NCBI GenBank assembly: GCA_017744315.1
Contig: JAGIBN010000006.1
Coordinates: 149,395 to 213,394 of the forward strand
DNA from: Porphyrobacter sp.
GTDB lineage: Bacteria; Pseudomonadota; Alphaproteobacteria; Sphingomonadales; Sphingomonadaceae
Direction of reading: 5' to 3'
Length of the DNA stretch: 64,000 nt
The number at the start of each line of letters is the position of its first letter. The stretch's first letter is position 1. A model generated the notes under the pieces. That model was not told the origin of the DNA, made no database searches, and saw nothing but the letters and a program-made list of their open reading frames with translations. Position numbers and translations under genes: made by a program. Shown piece by piece: positions 10,450 through 19,802 of this stretch.

Positions 10450-12435
10450 ATGTTCACCAAGATCCTCATCGCCAACCGTGGAGAAATCGCCTGCCGGGTG
10501 ATCCGCACCGCACGGCGCATGGGGATCGCGACCGTGGCGGTGTACTCGGACGCCGACGCGCGCAGCCCGCATGTGACCATGGCGGACGAGGCGGTGCATA
10601 TCGGCCCCTCGCCAGCCGCCGAAAGCTACCTCAAGGCCGACCGCATCATCGAAGCCTGCAAGGCCACCGGGGCGCAGGCAGTCCACCCCGGCTATGGCTT
10701 CCTCTCCGAGCGGGCGAGCTTCGTCGAAGCGCTCGAAGCGGAGGGCATTGCCTTCATCGGCCCGCCCGCCTCCGCCATCGCGGCGATGGGCGACAAGATC
10801 GAGAGCAAGAAGCTGGCGCTTGCTGCTGGCGTCAACGTGGTGCCTGGCTTCGTCGGTGAGATCACCGACACCGAGCACGCGGTGAGCATCGCCGCAGAGA
10901 TCGGCTATCCGGTGATGATGAAGGCGAGCGCCGGCGGCGGCGGCAAGGGCATGCGCCTCGCCTGGTCCGAACAGGACGTGCGCGAAGGCTTCGAAAGCGT
11001 GCGCCGTGAGGGGCTCAACTCGTTCGGCGACGACCGAGTGTTCATCGAGAAGTTCATCGAGGACCCGCGCCACATCGAGATCCAGCTGCTCGGCGACAAG
11101 CACGGCAACCTGGTCCACCTCAACGAGCGCGAATGCTCGATCCAGCGGCGCCACCAGAAGGTCGTCGAGGAAGCGCCCAGCCCCTTCGTCACCCCCGACA
11201 TGCGCCGCCGCATGGGCGAGCAGGCGGTCGCGCTGGCACGGGCGGTCGGGTACTATTCTGCCGGGACGGTCGAGCTGATCGTCAGCGGCGCCGATCCGAC
11301 CGGCCAGAGCTTCTACTTCCTCGAGATGAACACCCGGCTGCAGGTCGAGCATCCGGTGACCGAGGCCATTACCGGGATCGACCTCGTCGAGCAGATGATC
11401 CGCGTCGCCGCCGGAGAGGTGCTGCCGTTCACGCAGGCAGAGGTCGGGCTGAACGGCTGGGCGATCGAAACGCGGGTCTATGCCGAGGACCCCTATCGCG
11501 GCTTCCTGCCCAGCACCGGGCGGCTCGTGCGGTACAATCCTCCGCGTGCCGGGGAAGAGCACATCCGCGTCGACGACGGCGTTCGTGAGGGCGGCGAGGT
11601 GTCGATCTTCTACGACCCGATGATCGCCAAGCTCATCACCTGGGCCGAGACGCGCGAGGGCGCGGCGGACTTGCAGGTCGAGGCGCTCGATCGGTTCGAG
11701 ATCGAGGGTCCGGGCCACAACATCGATTTCCTCAGCGCGCTGATGCAGCACCCGCGCTTCCGTTCCGGGAACCTCACCACCGGCTTCATCGCCGAGGAAT
11801 ATCCCGAAGGCTTCCACGGCGCCCCGGCCGACGAGAACCGCCTGCACGTCATCGCCGCCATCGTCGCCGGGAACGCCTGCACCCGCATGGCCCAGGCTCG
11901 CCGCACTTCCGGCCAGCTCAACGGTCCGCCTTCAGTGCCCAGCGAATGGACCGTGCGGATCGACGGGCACGACTACGAGGTCACGCTGGGCGACGGGCAC
12001 GCCATGGTCGACCAGCACCGGATCGAGGGTACTTGCGACTGGCTGCCCGGCCAGCGCACTGCCAGCGCGACCGGGCCCGGCGAACGGCTCGGCCTCAAGG
12101 TTGCGCGCGAGGGGCTCGACTGGCTCATCACAACGCACGGCCGCCGCCACCGCGCCCGCGCCCTGCCCGCACGCCTCGCCCCGCTGGCGGCGTGGATGAA
12201 GGAGAAGGTGCCGCCCGATCTCTCGCGCCTGTTGCTCAGTCCGATGCCGGGCCTGCTGGTCAAGCTCCACGTGGCGCAGGGCGACAAGGTCGCCGCCGGC
12301 CAGCCGCTCGCCACGGTCGAGGCGATGAAGATGGAGAACATCCTGCGCGCCCAACGCAACGGCACGGTCAAGGCGGTGAACGCCGAAGTCGGCGCCAGCC
12401 TAGCCACCGATGCGGTGATCCTCGAACTGGAGTGA
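10450..12435 (+). CDS. pccA: Acyl-CoA (propionyl/acetyl) carboxylase alpha subunit
   Basis: 661 residues combining biotin carboxylase (ANRGEIACRV at the start; ATP-grasp GGGGKGMR; EMNTRLQVEHPVTE) with a C-terminal biotinyl domain, EAMKMEN, whose Lys627 carries biotin. Between them lies a BT-type linker domain as in propionyl-CoA carboxylase alpha. With epimerase and mutase in the same operon, propionyl-CoA is the likely substrate. The matching beta carboxyltransferase (pccB) is not in the window. It is also the only biotin carboxylase here, so it may charge the separate 156-residue carrier upstream; that is inference. Confidence 0.88.
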   Translation: MFTKILIANRGEIACRVIRTARRMGIATVAVYSDADARSPHVTMADEAVHIGPSPAAESYLKADRIIEACKATGAQAVHPGYGFLSERASFVEALEAEGIAFIGPPASAIAAMGDKIESKKLALAAGVNVVPGFVGEITDTEHAVSIAAEIGYPVMMKASAGGGGKGMRLAWSEQDVREGFESVRREGLNSFGDDRVFIEKFIEDPRHIEIQLLGDKHGNLVHLNERECSIQRRHQKVVEEAPSPFVTPDMRRRMGEQAVALARAVGYYSAGTVELIVSGADPTGQSFYFLEMNTRLQVEHPVTEAITGIDLVEQMIRVAAGEVLPFTQAEVGLNGWAIETRVYAEDPYRGFLPSTGRLVRYNPPRAGEEHIRVDDGVREGGEVSIFYDPMIAKLITWAETREGAADLQVEALDRFEIEGPGHNIDFLSALMQHPRFRSGNLTTGFIAEEYPEGFHGAPADENRLHVIAAIVAGNACTRMAQARRTSGQLNGPPSVPSEWTVRIDGHDYEVTLGDGHAMVDQHRIEGTCDWLPGQRTASATGPGERLGLKVAREGLDWLITTHGRRHRARALPARLAPLAAWMKEKVPPDLSRLLLSPMPGLLVKLHVAQGDKVAAGQPLATVEAMKMENILRAQRNGTVKAVNAEVGASLATDAVILELE

Positions 12436-12437
12436 CG

Positions 12438-13241
12438 ATGGACTACGCCGAGTACGAACGCGTCTTCAACACGGGCGACGACGACCTGCTGGTCGAGCGG
12501 TTCTTCTGCGACGACGTCACCTTCTCCGCCGGCTCGGGCGACCGCGAGGGCAAGGACGGGCTGCTCGCCTTCTTGCGCTGGGCTCATGACGGCGTGCGCG
12601 AGGTCATGCGGCCGCAGAGCTGGGTGCTGCAGGGCGACCATCTGTTCGCAGAGGTCGACATGGACTTCCATGCCAGCAAGGAGCGGCCGGACTTTCCGTT
12701 CGGTCACCTCCATCCCGGCGACACGGTGACGGTCAAGTTCCTCGTCCACTACACTCTGCGAGACGGCAAGGTAGCCGCGCTCAAGTCCATGACCTGGGCT
12801 CCCGGCAAGGGCGTGACCACCCTCCCCCTCCTGGGCCCACACCCGAGCCAGCTGGCGGCCTACGGTGCCTATACCGCAGCGTTCTCCAACGGCGATCCGG
12901 GGCGGTACACACGGTTTTACACCGACGACGTCGAGCTGCTGCTCGGCTCGGTGGCGCCGATGAAGGGCAAGCAGGCAATCGCGGACTTCTACACCGCGAT
13001 GTTCCAGCGCGTGCGCGAGGGGCTGACGGTGCACTCGATCACCGCGAGCGAGCACGAGATCGTCAGCGACACCACCAGCCGCTTCACCGCCATCGCCGAC
13101 GCGCCGGACTTCGTGGTCGGGCCGCTGGGCAAGGGCGACTACATCGAGGTGCGGGTGATCGTGACCTACACCCTGCGCGATGGGCTGATCGAGCGGATCG
13201 CGGTGCAGCGCGCGGGAGAGCCGGTGACGGTGCGGGCCTGA
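12438..13241 (+). CDS. Tandem SnoaL/NTF2-like protein
   Basis: The ATG at 12438 lies 2 nt after the pccA stop and gives 267 residues. Two NTF2-like halves are visible (about residues 1-130 and 135-267). Each begins with a YERVFN or YTAAFS helix, followed by DDVTF or DDVEL strand signatures and ending in VxYTLRDG near the end of each half. There is no signal peptide, so it is cytoplasmic, unlike the three secreted relatives at 23076-25299. SnoaL-like folds serve as small isomerases, hydratases or binding proteins. As the last gene of the operon it may act on a pathway intermediate, but nothing in the sequence fixes the reaction. Confidence 0.7.
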   Translation: MDYAEYERVFNTGDDDLLVERFFCDDVTFSAGSGDREGKDGLLAFLRWAHDGVREVMRPQSWVLQGDHLFAEVDMDFHASKERPDFPFGHLHPGDTVTVKFLVHYTLRDGKVAALKSMTWAPGKGVTTLPLLGPHPSQLAAYGAYTAAFSNGDPGRYTRFYTDDVELLLGSVAPMKGKQAIADFYTAMFQRVREGLTVHSITASEHEIVSDTTSRFTAIADAPDFVVGPLGKGDYIEVRVIVTYTLRDGLIERIAVQRAGEPVTVRA

Positions 13242-13246
13242 GGCTC

Positions 13247-13804
13247 CTAGCGGGTAAGCGCGCGCACGACCTCGGCCAAGTCCTCTGGCCTGTCGACGTC
13301 GCGCAGCATTCCCGGTTCCGGCTCAAGGAGCGTGGCTCCGGCAAGTAGAGGGCCCGCCCCCCGATCGCCCGTAAGCGCAGCGGCCTTCTGGATCAGTGAG
13401 CGATCGAGCAAGGCAGGCACACCGGCATGTCCGTCAGGATGCCGGGTGGCCGCCGGTGCGGGCGAGGCCGCGATTTCGCGCAGATAGTCCGCCGCCACCA
13501 GCGGCATGTCAGCAAGCAGGATCAGCAAGGTCTCTGCTTCGACTTCGAGCGCGTACTCTGCCTCTAGCGCCAGCGATGTGCCAAGCCCCGCCTCAGGCAT
13601 CGAGTTGACCAAGGCGTGCCAGCCCTCGGCAAAACTCACGCCCTCCGGGCCGGTGACGATCACGCCGGGCCCGAGCCCCGCCTCTTCAACCGCATCTATC
13701 ACCCACCGGCCGAGCGGTTTTCCACCGCAGTCGGCTTCCAGCTTTCCCCCGCCAAACCGGCTGCCGCGCCCTGCAGCGAGCACCGCGACGAGCGGCTTAG
13801 CCAT
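13247..13804 (-). CDS. MobA-like nucleotidyltransferase (molybdenum cofactor)
   Basis: 185 residues from the ATG at 13804, with the nucleotide-binding LAAGRGSRFGGGK (residues 9-21), the metal-binding ADMPLV and a C-terminal RDVDRPEDL. It belongs to the MobA/MocA NTP-transferase family that attaches CMP or GMP to molybdopterin. It overlaps the XdhC-like gene upstream by 8 nt. Together they look like maturation factors for the molybdenum hydroxylase at 17583-20268. It is convergent with the + strand operon, with only 5 nt between stops. Confidence 0.85.
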   Translation of the reverse strand: MAKPLVAVLAAGRGSRFGGGKLEADCGGKPLGRWVIDAVEEAGLGPGVIVTGPEGVSFAEGWHALVNSMPEAGLGTSLALEAEYALEVEAETLLILLADMPLVAADYLREIAASPAPAATRHPDGHAGVPALLDRSLIQKAAALTGDRGAGPLLAGATLLEPEPGMLRDVDRPEDLAEVVRALTR

Positions 13805-14642
13805 GCGGGTGGAGCGCCTCGTACTCGCCGACGATCCCGGCGAGCACCGAGAGCGCCAGCACCCCCGGCTCGCGGCTGTGGGTGATGACGCCGACCGGGC
13901 TGCGGATGCGGCCGAGTTGTTCGGCGGGAACGCCGGTTGCCGCCAGCCGCTCGAGCCGGGTGCGCCGTGCTTCGAAGCCGCCCTGGGCACCGATGTAGAA
14001 CGCGGGTGTTCCTAGCGCCCACTCGAGGATCGCCTGTTCCCATTCATGGTCGTGGAACAGCAGGACGACGGCGGTCCAGGGATCGGCAGAGAGCCCTGCG
14101 GGGTGCCGTCCTAGCGAGAGGGCGTCCTTGCCATGGGAAGAGACCTCCACACCCGCGGCCCCCGCAAGAGTCACCAAAGCGTCGAGTTCAGGCCCCTCGC
14201 CGAACACCTGCAAGCGCAGGGCGGGGACATAGCTCCGCGAGTGCAATTGATGGGGCATTACCGGCAGCTCGATCACCGCCGACTGCCGCCCATCCAACCG
14301 CGCAATAGCAGCCCGGCAAGCCTCCCGATCGGGCTCCGGGTCGATCAGCACGTCGAGCCCACTGCCGCAGGGCAAGCGGAAGTCGATCAGCTCCGATCCG
14401 CTGCCGAACCGCTTGACCACCGGCCCGCTCGCTTCGGCCACTTCGGTCGCGAGCTGGCGTTCGAGGCAGCCGTCGGCGAGACTGCCGGTGATCGTGCCGT
14501 CGGCATGGACCGCCAGTTGCGCGCCGAGCCGGCGCGAGAAGCTGCCTTCGATGCCGACGATCGTGCACAGACCCACGCCGGGCTCACAGGCCGCGCGCAA
14601 GGCGGCGCGGTCGTCAGCCCAGGCGGTGGTCCGTTCGGGCAT
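13797..14642 (-). CDS. XdhC/CoxI family molybdenum-enzyme maturation protein
   Basis: 281 residues. The N-terminal XdhC_CoxI domain is seen as IVGIEGSFSRRLGAQLAV followed by GSLADGCLE. The C-terminal Rossmann-like XdhC_C domain begins near LRLQVFGEGPELDAL. XdhC proteins bind molybdenum cofactor and help sulfurate and insert it into xanthine-dehydrogenase-family enzymes. The ATG at 14642 overlaps the stop of the esterase gene by 1 nt (TGATG), and the MobA-like gene follows. Longer upstream starts would run into the esterase gene and lack homology. Confidence 0.85.
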   Translation of the reverse strand: MPERTTAWADDRAALRAACEPGVGLCTIVGIEGSFSRRLGAQLAVHADGTITGSLADGCLERQLATEVAEASGPVVKRFGSGSELIDFRLPCGSGLDVLIDPEPDREACRAAIARLDGRQSAVIELPVMPHQLHSRSYVPALRLQVFGEGPELDALVTLAGAAGVEVSSHGKDALSLGRHPAGLSADPWTAVVLLFHDHEWEQAILEWALGTPAFYIGAQGGFEARRTRLERLAATGVPAEQLGRIRSPVGVITHSREPGVLALSVLAGIVGEYEALHPHG

Positions 14643-16243
14643 CAGGTCCGCGACGCGTTCGCGATCGTGGTCGTGCATTGGAAGTTGGCCGGATCGTTGG
14701 GATCGCCCTGCCCCTTGTACTGGGCATAGGCAGGCCAGGCGCAGAGCGGACGGGTCATCGGCTCGCGCGGCGGACCGGCGGGTGCCCCCGGAGGACCACC
14801 GGCTGCGGTGGTCGGGCGAGTGGCGACGATCCTGTCCGGCGCCTTGCCCGAGGTGGCCCACTCGTCGATCACGCCGAGGGTATCGAAGTCGCTCGGCCCT
14901 TCGCCGCCCGAGCAGTGATCCATGCCCGGCGCCATGAACAGGCGGTACTGGTTGCTCGCCTGCTCCGCGCTGAGCGTGGGCCGCAGCCGGTCGTAGAAGC
15001 CGAGCGAGTTGGTCGCCGGGATCAGGCCGTCAGACCAGCCATGGCTCATCAGCAGCTTGCCACCGCGAGCGAAGAACGCCTTCAGGCCATCCGCCGGAAC
15101 GTTGAGGATATCCGCCCCGTATTCGCGCGAACGCTCCATGTCCCGCTGATAGTCGAAAGTCTTCCAGTCCCAGCCCTGCTGGTCTCCAAAGACCAACATC
15201 GAGAAATAGGTCAGCGCCACCGGGAACGGTTGCGGCCCCTGCGTCAAAGCTCCGAGCTGCATCTCACTGCCGACCGGCCAGCCCGGCAGGCCCGGAGGAC
15301 CGTTGTAAATCGCGCGCATGGTCTCAACTTGCGGCGCGGTCAGGCACTGGTCGTTGTCGCCACTGGTGCACTGGATCGTCGCCGGATCGAACTTGCAGGC
15401 ATCGGGCCGACCGACCACGCCGTCTTCGAGTCCGTCGAGCTTGTCACACTGCTTGACCACCGCGCGGTGCACGGCGGCCATCTTGGGAACCGACACCGCC
15501 GCGCCCGGCGCGCGATTAGGCTGCCACCCGGCCCACATCGACTGGGTCATCAGGTCGGTCATCGGATTGGCCGGAGCCATCGCGCTGATGGCGTCGAAAT
15601 CGTCGGGATAGCGATGCGCCGCCATCAGCCCCTGGCGCCCACCGGTCGAGCAGGAGTTCCAGTAGGAGAGCTTCGGCCCGCTGCCGTAGAACGTGGTGAT
15701 GGAGCGCTTGGCCGTCAGCACCATCTGGTGCACCGCGCGATGGCCGAAATCGACCAGCTTCTCCGGATGGCCGATCGCCCATTCCGCCGTCAGGCCGTTG
15801 CCGGAGTGCCCGGTATCGGTCGTGGCCACGGCGTAGCCACGCTTGAGCGGATCGGCGAGCTGCGAATAGCTGAGCTGCCCCGCCCAGATGCCGTTGCCGA
15901 TGCCCACGAACTTGCCGTTCCAGCCGCTCACCGGAAGCCAGACTTCAACCTTGATGTCGGAATCGCTGGTCGGGGTGAGCGTCGCCTGCACCCGGCAGAA
16001 CTGCGGCAGGTCGCGGTAAGCGGCATTGGCCACGCCCGGCGGGAGGTTGCCCGGCAGTCCCGGCTGCTGGAACGCGCCCGGCGCCACGAGCTCAGCGGAC
16101 GTGACCTTGCCGCCTTCGAGCGTCATCTTCGCCAGGTCGCCGCAATCGGCCGCCGCAGCCGGTGCCGCCGCCACCATCGCAGCCAGCGCGCCTCCGCCCA
16201 GCAGTCCCCGCAACAGCCCCTTACCCAACAGCGCTCTCCGCAT
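14642..16243 (-). CDS. Tannase/feruloyl esterase-like secreted alpha/beta hydrolase
   Basis: 533 residues with a signal peptide (about residues 1-32, ending APAAAA). The serine nucleophile sits in NSCSTGGRQGL, the CSxGG motif of the tannase/feruloyl esterase family, and the catalytic His follows in GMDHCSGG near residue 460. These enzymes hydrolyse esters of gallic or hydroxycinnamic acids. The ATG at 16243 is chosen over 16261 because GGGGAGGA lies just upstream of it. It is cotranscribed with xdhC- and mobA-like genes, which links ester release to the molybdenum hydroxylase nearby. The exact ester is unknown. Confidence 0.82.
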   Translation of the reverse strand: MRRALLGKGLLRGLLGGGALAAMVAAAPAAAADCGDLAKMTLEGGKVTSAELVAPGAFQQPGLPGNLPPGVANAAYRDLPQFCRVQATLTPTSDSDIKVEVWLPVSGWNGKFVGIGNGIWAGQLSYSQLADPLKRGYAVATTDTGHSGNGLTAEWAIGHPEKLVDFGHRAVHQMVLTAKRSITTFYGSGPKLSYWNSCSTGGRQGLMAAHRYPDDFDAISAMAPANPMTDLMTQSMWAGWQPNRAPGAAVSVPKMAAVHRAVVKQCDKLDGLEDGVVGRPDACKFDPATIQCTSGDNDQCLTAPQVETMRAIYNGPPGLPGWPVGSEMQLGALTQGPQPFPVALTYFSMLVFGDQQGWDWKTFDYQRDMERSREYGADILNVPADGLKAFFARGGKLLMSHGWSDGLIPATNSLGFYDRLRPTLSAEQASNQYRLFMAPGMDHCSGGEGPSDFDTLGVIDEWATSGKAPDRIVATRPTTAAGGPPGAPAGPPREPMTRPLCAWPAYAQYKGQGDPNDPANFQCTTTIANASRT

Positions 16244-16414
16244 AGCCGATCCTCCCCTCATTCGGATTTCGAGTTCGTCATAGTCGCCTTTGCGGTGAAG
16301 GCCAGAAGCGGGTTTGTCGCAAAATGTCTGTGGGCTTGCTCCCGGCGCTAACTCGCAGCAAAGTCAGCACCAAACCGGCGAGAACCGGGGACAGGGAGAG
16401 AGGGGATTTCCGAC

Positions 16415-17389
16415 ATGAGCAAGTTGAAGCTGCTTCTGGGCGCCGCCGCGATGGCCGTCGCCCTGCCCGCCACCGCCCAGGCACAGGATTGCGACCGCGC
16501 GTGCCTCATCGCCATGGCGGACACTTACGCCGCCGCGCTGGTGGCGCACGATCCGTCGAAGGCGCCGCTCGCCAGCAACGTGGTGACGGTCGAGAACATC
16601 AAGAAGATCGGCAGCGGCGAAGGCCTGTGGCGCCGGGCGACCAAGGGGCCGACCGAGTTCCAGATCCACGTCGCCGACCCTGTCTCGCAGCAGGTCGGCC
16701 TGCTCGCGATGATGGAAGTCGAAGGCAAGCCGGCGCTCGTCGGCATCCGCCTGAAGCGCGAGAACGGCAAGATCGTCGAGGCCGAGCACATGGTGGCCGA
16801 GAACCTCAGCGAGGGGCAGCTCAACAACCTGCGCACCCCGCGTCCGGCGATCATGCGCCCGGTGTCCGAGGAATACGCGGACTCGCGCGGCCGGCTGATC
16901 CACATCGGCAAGAGCTATTATGACTCGCTCGATAACAACAACGGCAGCCTGACGCCCTTCTCCGACGACTGCGAGCGGCGCGAAAACGGTTTCCAGACCG
17001 CGCGCAACCCGATGGTCCGCAACACCCCCGGCGGCAACGGCCAGACCGATCCGGCCTTCGCCTACCTCGGCGGGCTCGGCTGCGAGGCGCAGATGGACAC
17101 CAACATGTGGGAGTACATCGACACCATCGAGAACCGCCGGGTCGACATCGCCGACACCGAGACCGGCCTCGTCTGGGGCATGAGCCACTTCCACCACGAC
17201 ATGAAGGAAGAGCGCTATCGCCTGCTCGGCGTGCCGGGCACCGAATACCGCGTGATCCGCGCCTCGACCGGGGCCGGGTTCGATATGCCGGCGATCCACA
17301 TCTACAAGATCTGGGGCGGCCAGATGCATGAGATCGAGGCGATCGGGATCGTGACGCCCTACATGTCGCCGACCGGTTGGGAGAAGTAG
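16415..17389 (+). CDS. Secreted protein, possibly DUF8021-like
   Basis: 324 residues with a clear signal peptide (residues 1-23, ATAQA cleavage). The mature part contains FQIHVADPVSQQVGLLAMME and VGIRLKRENGKIVEAEHMV. These recall the DUF8021 region of secreted proteins best known from fungi, but I am recalling that pattern rather than searching. Cysteines near both ends of the mature part suggest disulfides. It is a single + strand gene between the esterase and molybdenum hydroxylase genes, divergent from the esterase. It may be a small-molecule-binding or isomerase-like periplasmic protein; no catalytic motif is recognised. Confidence 0.6.
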   Translation: MSKLKLLLGAAAMAVALPATAQAQDCDRACLIAMADTYAAALVAHDPSKAPLASNVVTVENIKKIGSGEGLWRRATKGPTEFQIHVADPVSQQVGLLAMMEVEGKPALVGIRLKRENGKIVEAEHMVAENLSEGQLNNLRTPRPAIMRPVSEEYADSRGRLIHIGKSYYDSLDNNNGSLTPFSDDCERRENGFQTARNPMVRNTPGGNGQTDPAFAYLGGLGCEAQMDTNMWEYIDTIENRRVDIADTETGLVWGMSHFHHDMKEERYRLLGVPGTEYRVIRASTGAGFDMPAIHIYKIWGGQMHEIEAIGIVTPYMSPTGWEK

Positions 17390-17393
17390 GGGC

Positions 17394-17580
17394 AAAATCC
17401 TCCCCGGAACGGGGAGGATCTAGGACGGCTTCGAGAGAATCCTCCCTGTCGCGAAGCGATGGGGAGGGGGACCGCCGCCACAGGCGGTGGTGGTGGGGCT
17501 GGCGCCATGCCACTAGCCCCTCCGTCAGCCCTGCGGGCTGCCACCTCCCCATGACTGCTGCGCAGCCACAGGGAGGATCT
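17394..17580. repeat. Compound palindromic repeat, copy 2
   Basis: It begins with a simple hairpin AATCCTCCCCGGAACGGGGAGGAT. A longer structure follows with arms CCTCCCTGTCGCG on the left and CACAGGGAGGAT on the right, and internal hairpins around ACCGCCGCCACAGGCGGT and CAGCCCTGCGGGCTG. The layout matches copy 1 (35-184), although the inner sequences differ. It fills the gap between two convergent genes and may also end transcription from both sides. Confidence 0.8.
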
Positions 17581-17582
17581 AT

Positions 17583-19802
17583 TTAAGCGAACTGCTTCGT
17601 GTCGATCGGCAGGCTGCGAATGCGCTTGCCGGTCAGCTTGAACAACGCGTTGGTCAGCGCCGGGATCACCGGCGGCAGCGCGGGTTCGCCCATGCCGGTC
17701 GGTGCGTTGTCGCTGATGACGAACTCGGTGTGGATCTTCGGCGTGATCGGCATGCGCGGCAGCTGGTAGTCGTGGAAGTTCGACTGCTTTGCCCCGCCGT
17801 TCTCGATCTGCACCGCCAGGCCCAGGGCCTGGCCGATGCCATCGATGATCGAGCCTTCGACCTGGTTGAGCGCCCCGAACGGGTTGATGATGTGGCTGCC
17901 CACGTCACCCGCCGCCCAGACGTTGTGCACCTGGACCTGCTTGCGCTCCGACAGGCTGGCTTCCACCACTTCGGCGAAATAGCCCATGTGGCTGAAGTAG
18001 AAGCCGAAGCCGAGCGCGTGACCTTCGGCCACCGGCTTGCCCCAGTTCGCCATCGCCGTCGCCTTCTTGATGACGCCGCGCATGCGGTCCGGATTGAAGC
18101 CCGGGGACACACCCATGAAGCCGCGCTCGTCGGGCTCTTTCTCGTGCCCTTCGATCATCTCGAGCAGCAGGGTCGGCAAGTCCTTCCCGGTCTCGACCGC
18201 AACTTCGTCGAGGAAGCTCTGCATGACATAGGCCAGCGCGTTCGAAGACGGCGCACGCAGCGCACCCATCGGCACCCGCGTTTCCATCTCGGTCTGCGCA
18301 TAGCGCAGGTTCGGCACGAACTTGGCCGGGAAGATGTCCGGCGCCATGGCAGCCGGGTTGTAGGCCCCGGCACCCGGAAGCGAGAAGGTGACGAAGTGGT
18401 CGTCGAACCCGGTCAGCTTGCCATCGGCATCGACCGCCGCGCGCAGGCGGTGCCAGCCGGCCGGCCGGTAGAAGTCGCTGCGGACGTCATCCTCTCGCGT
18501 CCAGATCAGCTGGACCGGCGTGCCCGGAACCTTCTGCGCGATAGCCGCGGCCTGGTGCATGAAGTCGTTGGTCAGGCGCCGCCCGAAACCGCCGCCCATG
18601 CGGGTGATGTGCAGCCGGACCTTGTCCTGCCCGATACCGAGCATCTGCGCGACCGAGCCCTGCCCGGCCTGCGGGTTCTGCGTCGGCGCCCAGAACTCGA
18701 TCGAGCCGTCATCGTGCATCAGCGCGGTGCAGTTCTGCGGCTCCATCGGCACATGAGCGAGGAACGGATAAAAGTACTCCTGATCCAGCACTTTGGCCGC
18801 CGAAGCAAACGCCGCATCGACATCGCCATGAGTGACGATCGGCGACTGCGGCTTGCCCGACGCCATCGCCGCGCGGGCGGTTTCGTCGTAGCGTTGGCTC
18901 GAATGCTCACCCCACGGGCCGTTGTCCCATTCGATGGTCAGCTTCTCGCGCGCCTTGTTGGCGAGCCACCAGTTGTTCGACAGGATCGCGACGCCATCGA
19001 CGAGCTGTTCGGCATTGCCGTTGCCCTCGATCACGAAGGCATCGATCACGCCCGGCGCGGCCTTCACCGCGTCGAGGTTGGCCGACTTGAGCTTGGCCCC
19101 GAACACGTGGGAGCGTTCGAAGGCCGCATAGACCATGCCGGGAAGCTGGGTATCGACGCCGAAGATCGGCTCACCCTTCACCACACGCGGCGAATCCACC
19201 CCGCCGATCGCACGGCCAATGATGTGGAAGGCCTTCGGATCCTTGAGCGTGACGCTCGCAGGATCGGGCGGCGAGAGCTTGGCCGCGTCGCTCGCGAGTT
19301 CGCCGTAAGTGGCCGAGCGGCCCGACGAAATCTCGATCACCTTGCCGAGCTCGGTCTTGAGGCCCTTGGGATCCACACCCCAGCGCTGCGCGGCCGCGGT
19401 CACCATCATCTGGCGCGTGGCGGCTCCGACCTGGCGCATCGGCATCCAGTTCATCGGCGTGGCGAAACTGCCGCCAGCGAGCTGCGGGCCGAACTTGGCC
19501 GCGTTGCTTTCCGCCTGGGTCACGCGGACCTGGTTCCAGTCGGCGTCGAGCTCGTCAGCGATGAGCATCGGCAGCATGGTCTTGATGCCCTGGCCGATCT
19601 CGGGGTTCTTGCCGACGATGGTGATCGTGTTGTCGGGTGCGATCGAGACGAAGGCGTTGAGGGTCGCCTCAGTGGCTCCCCCGGCCGCCGCCGTCGCCGC
19701 GCGGGCGACCATCGGGATCGAGGCGGTTAGCACCAACCCGCCGCCAGCCATGGCGCTGGCCTTGAGCAGAGTGCGGCGCGAAAGGGTGGCTTGATCAGGC
19801 AT
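17583..19802 (-). CDS. Molybdenum hydroxylase large subunit, isoquinoline 1-oxidoreductase beta type
   Basis: 739 residues of the xanthine-dehydrogenase-family Mo-binding subunit. It starts with a twin-arginine export signal ([15 protein letters not shown]), so the folded cofactor-bearing enzyme is periplasmic. The Mo-cofactor domain shows [23 protein letters not shown] and [18 protein letters not shown]. The start at 19802 overlaps the small-subunit gene by 8 nt. The family hydroxylates N-heteroaromatics or oxidises aldehydes, passing electrons through the 2Fe-2S partner to a cytochrome. Substrate cannot be deduced; the neighbours suggest an aromatic aldehyde or heterocycle. Confidence 0.88.
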   Translation of the reverse strand: MPDQATLSRRTLLKASAMAGGGLVLTASIPMVARAATAAAGGATEATLNAFVSIAPDNTITIVGKNPEIGQGIKTMLPMLIADELDADWNQVRVTQAESNAAKFGPQLAGGSFATPMNWMPMRQVGAATRQMMVTAAAQRWGVDPKGLKTELGKVIEISSGRSATYGELASDAAKLSPPDPASVTLKDPKAFHIIGRAIGGVDSPRVVKGEPIFGVDTQLPGMVYAAFERSHVFGAKLKSANLDAVKAAPGVIDAFVIEGNGNAEQLVDGVAILSNNWWLANKAREKLTIEWDNGPWGEHSSQRYDETARAAMASGKPQSPIVTHGDVDAAFASAAKVLDQEYFYPFLAHVPMEPQNCTALMHDDGSIEFWAPTQNPQAGQGSVAQMLGIGQDKVRLHITRMGGGFGRRLTNDFMHQAAAIAQKVPGTPVQLIWTREDDVRSDFYRPAGWHRLRAAVDADGKLTGFDDHFVTFSLPGAGAYNPAAMAPDIFPAKFVPNLRYAQTEMETRVPMGALRAPSSNALAYVMQSFLDEVAVETGKDLPTLLLEMIEGHEKEPDERGFMGVSPGFNPDRMRGVIKKATAMANWGKPVAEGHALGFGFYFSHMGYFAEVVEASLSERKQVQVHNVWAAGDVGSHIINPFGALNQVEGSIIDGIGQALGLAVQIENGGAKQSNFHDYQLPRMPITPKIHTEFVISDNAPTGMGEPALPPVIPALTNALFKLTGKRIRSLPIDTKQFA

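Noticed and set aside
9424..11847. 807-codon open frame on the - strand opposite bioB and pccA
   Set aside because: Long antisense frames are expected opposite GC-rich genes. The + strand carries catalytic motifs of BioB and biotin carboxylase; the antisense has none.
17730..19730. 666-codon + strand frame opposite the molybdenum hydroxylase large subunit
   Set aside because: The - strand has the Tat signal and Mo-binding motifs. The + strand frame is Arg/His/Leu-rich with no domain.
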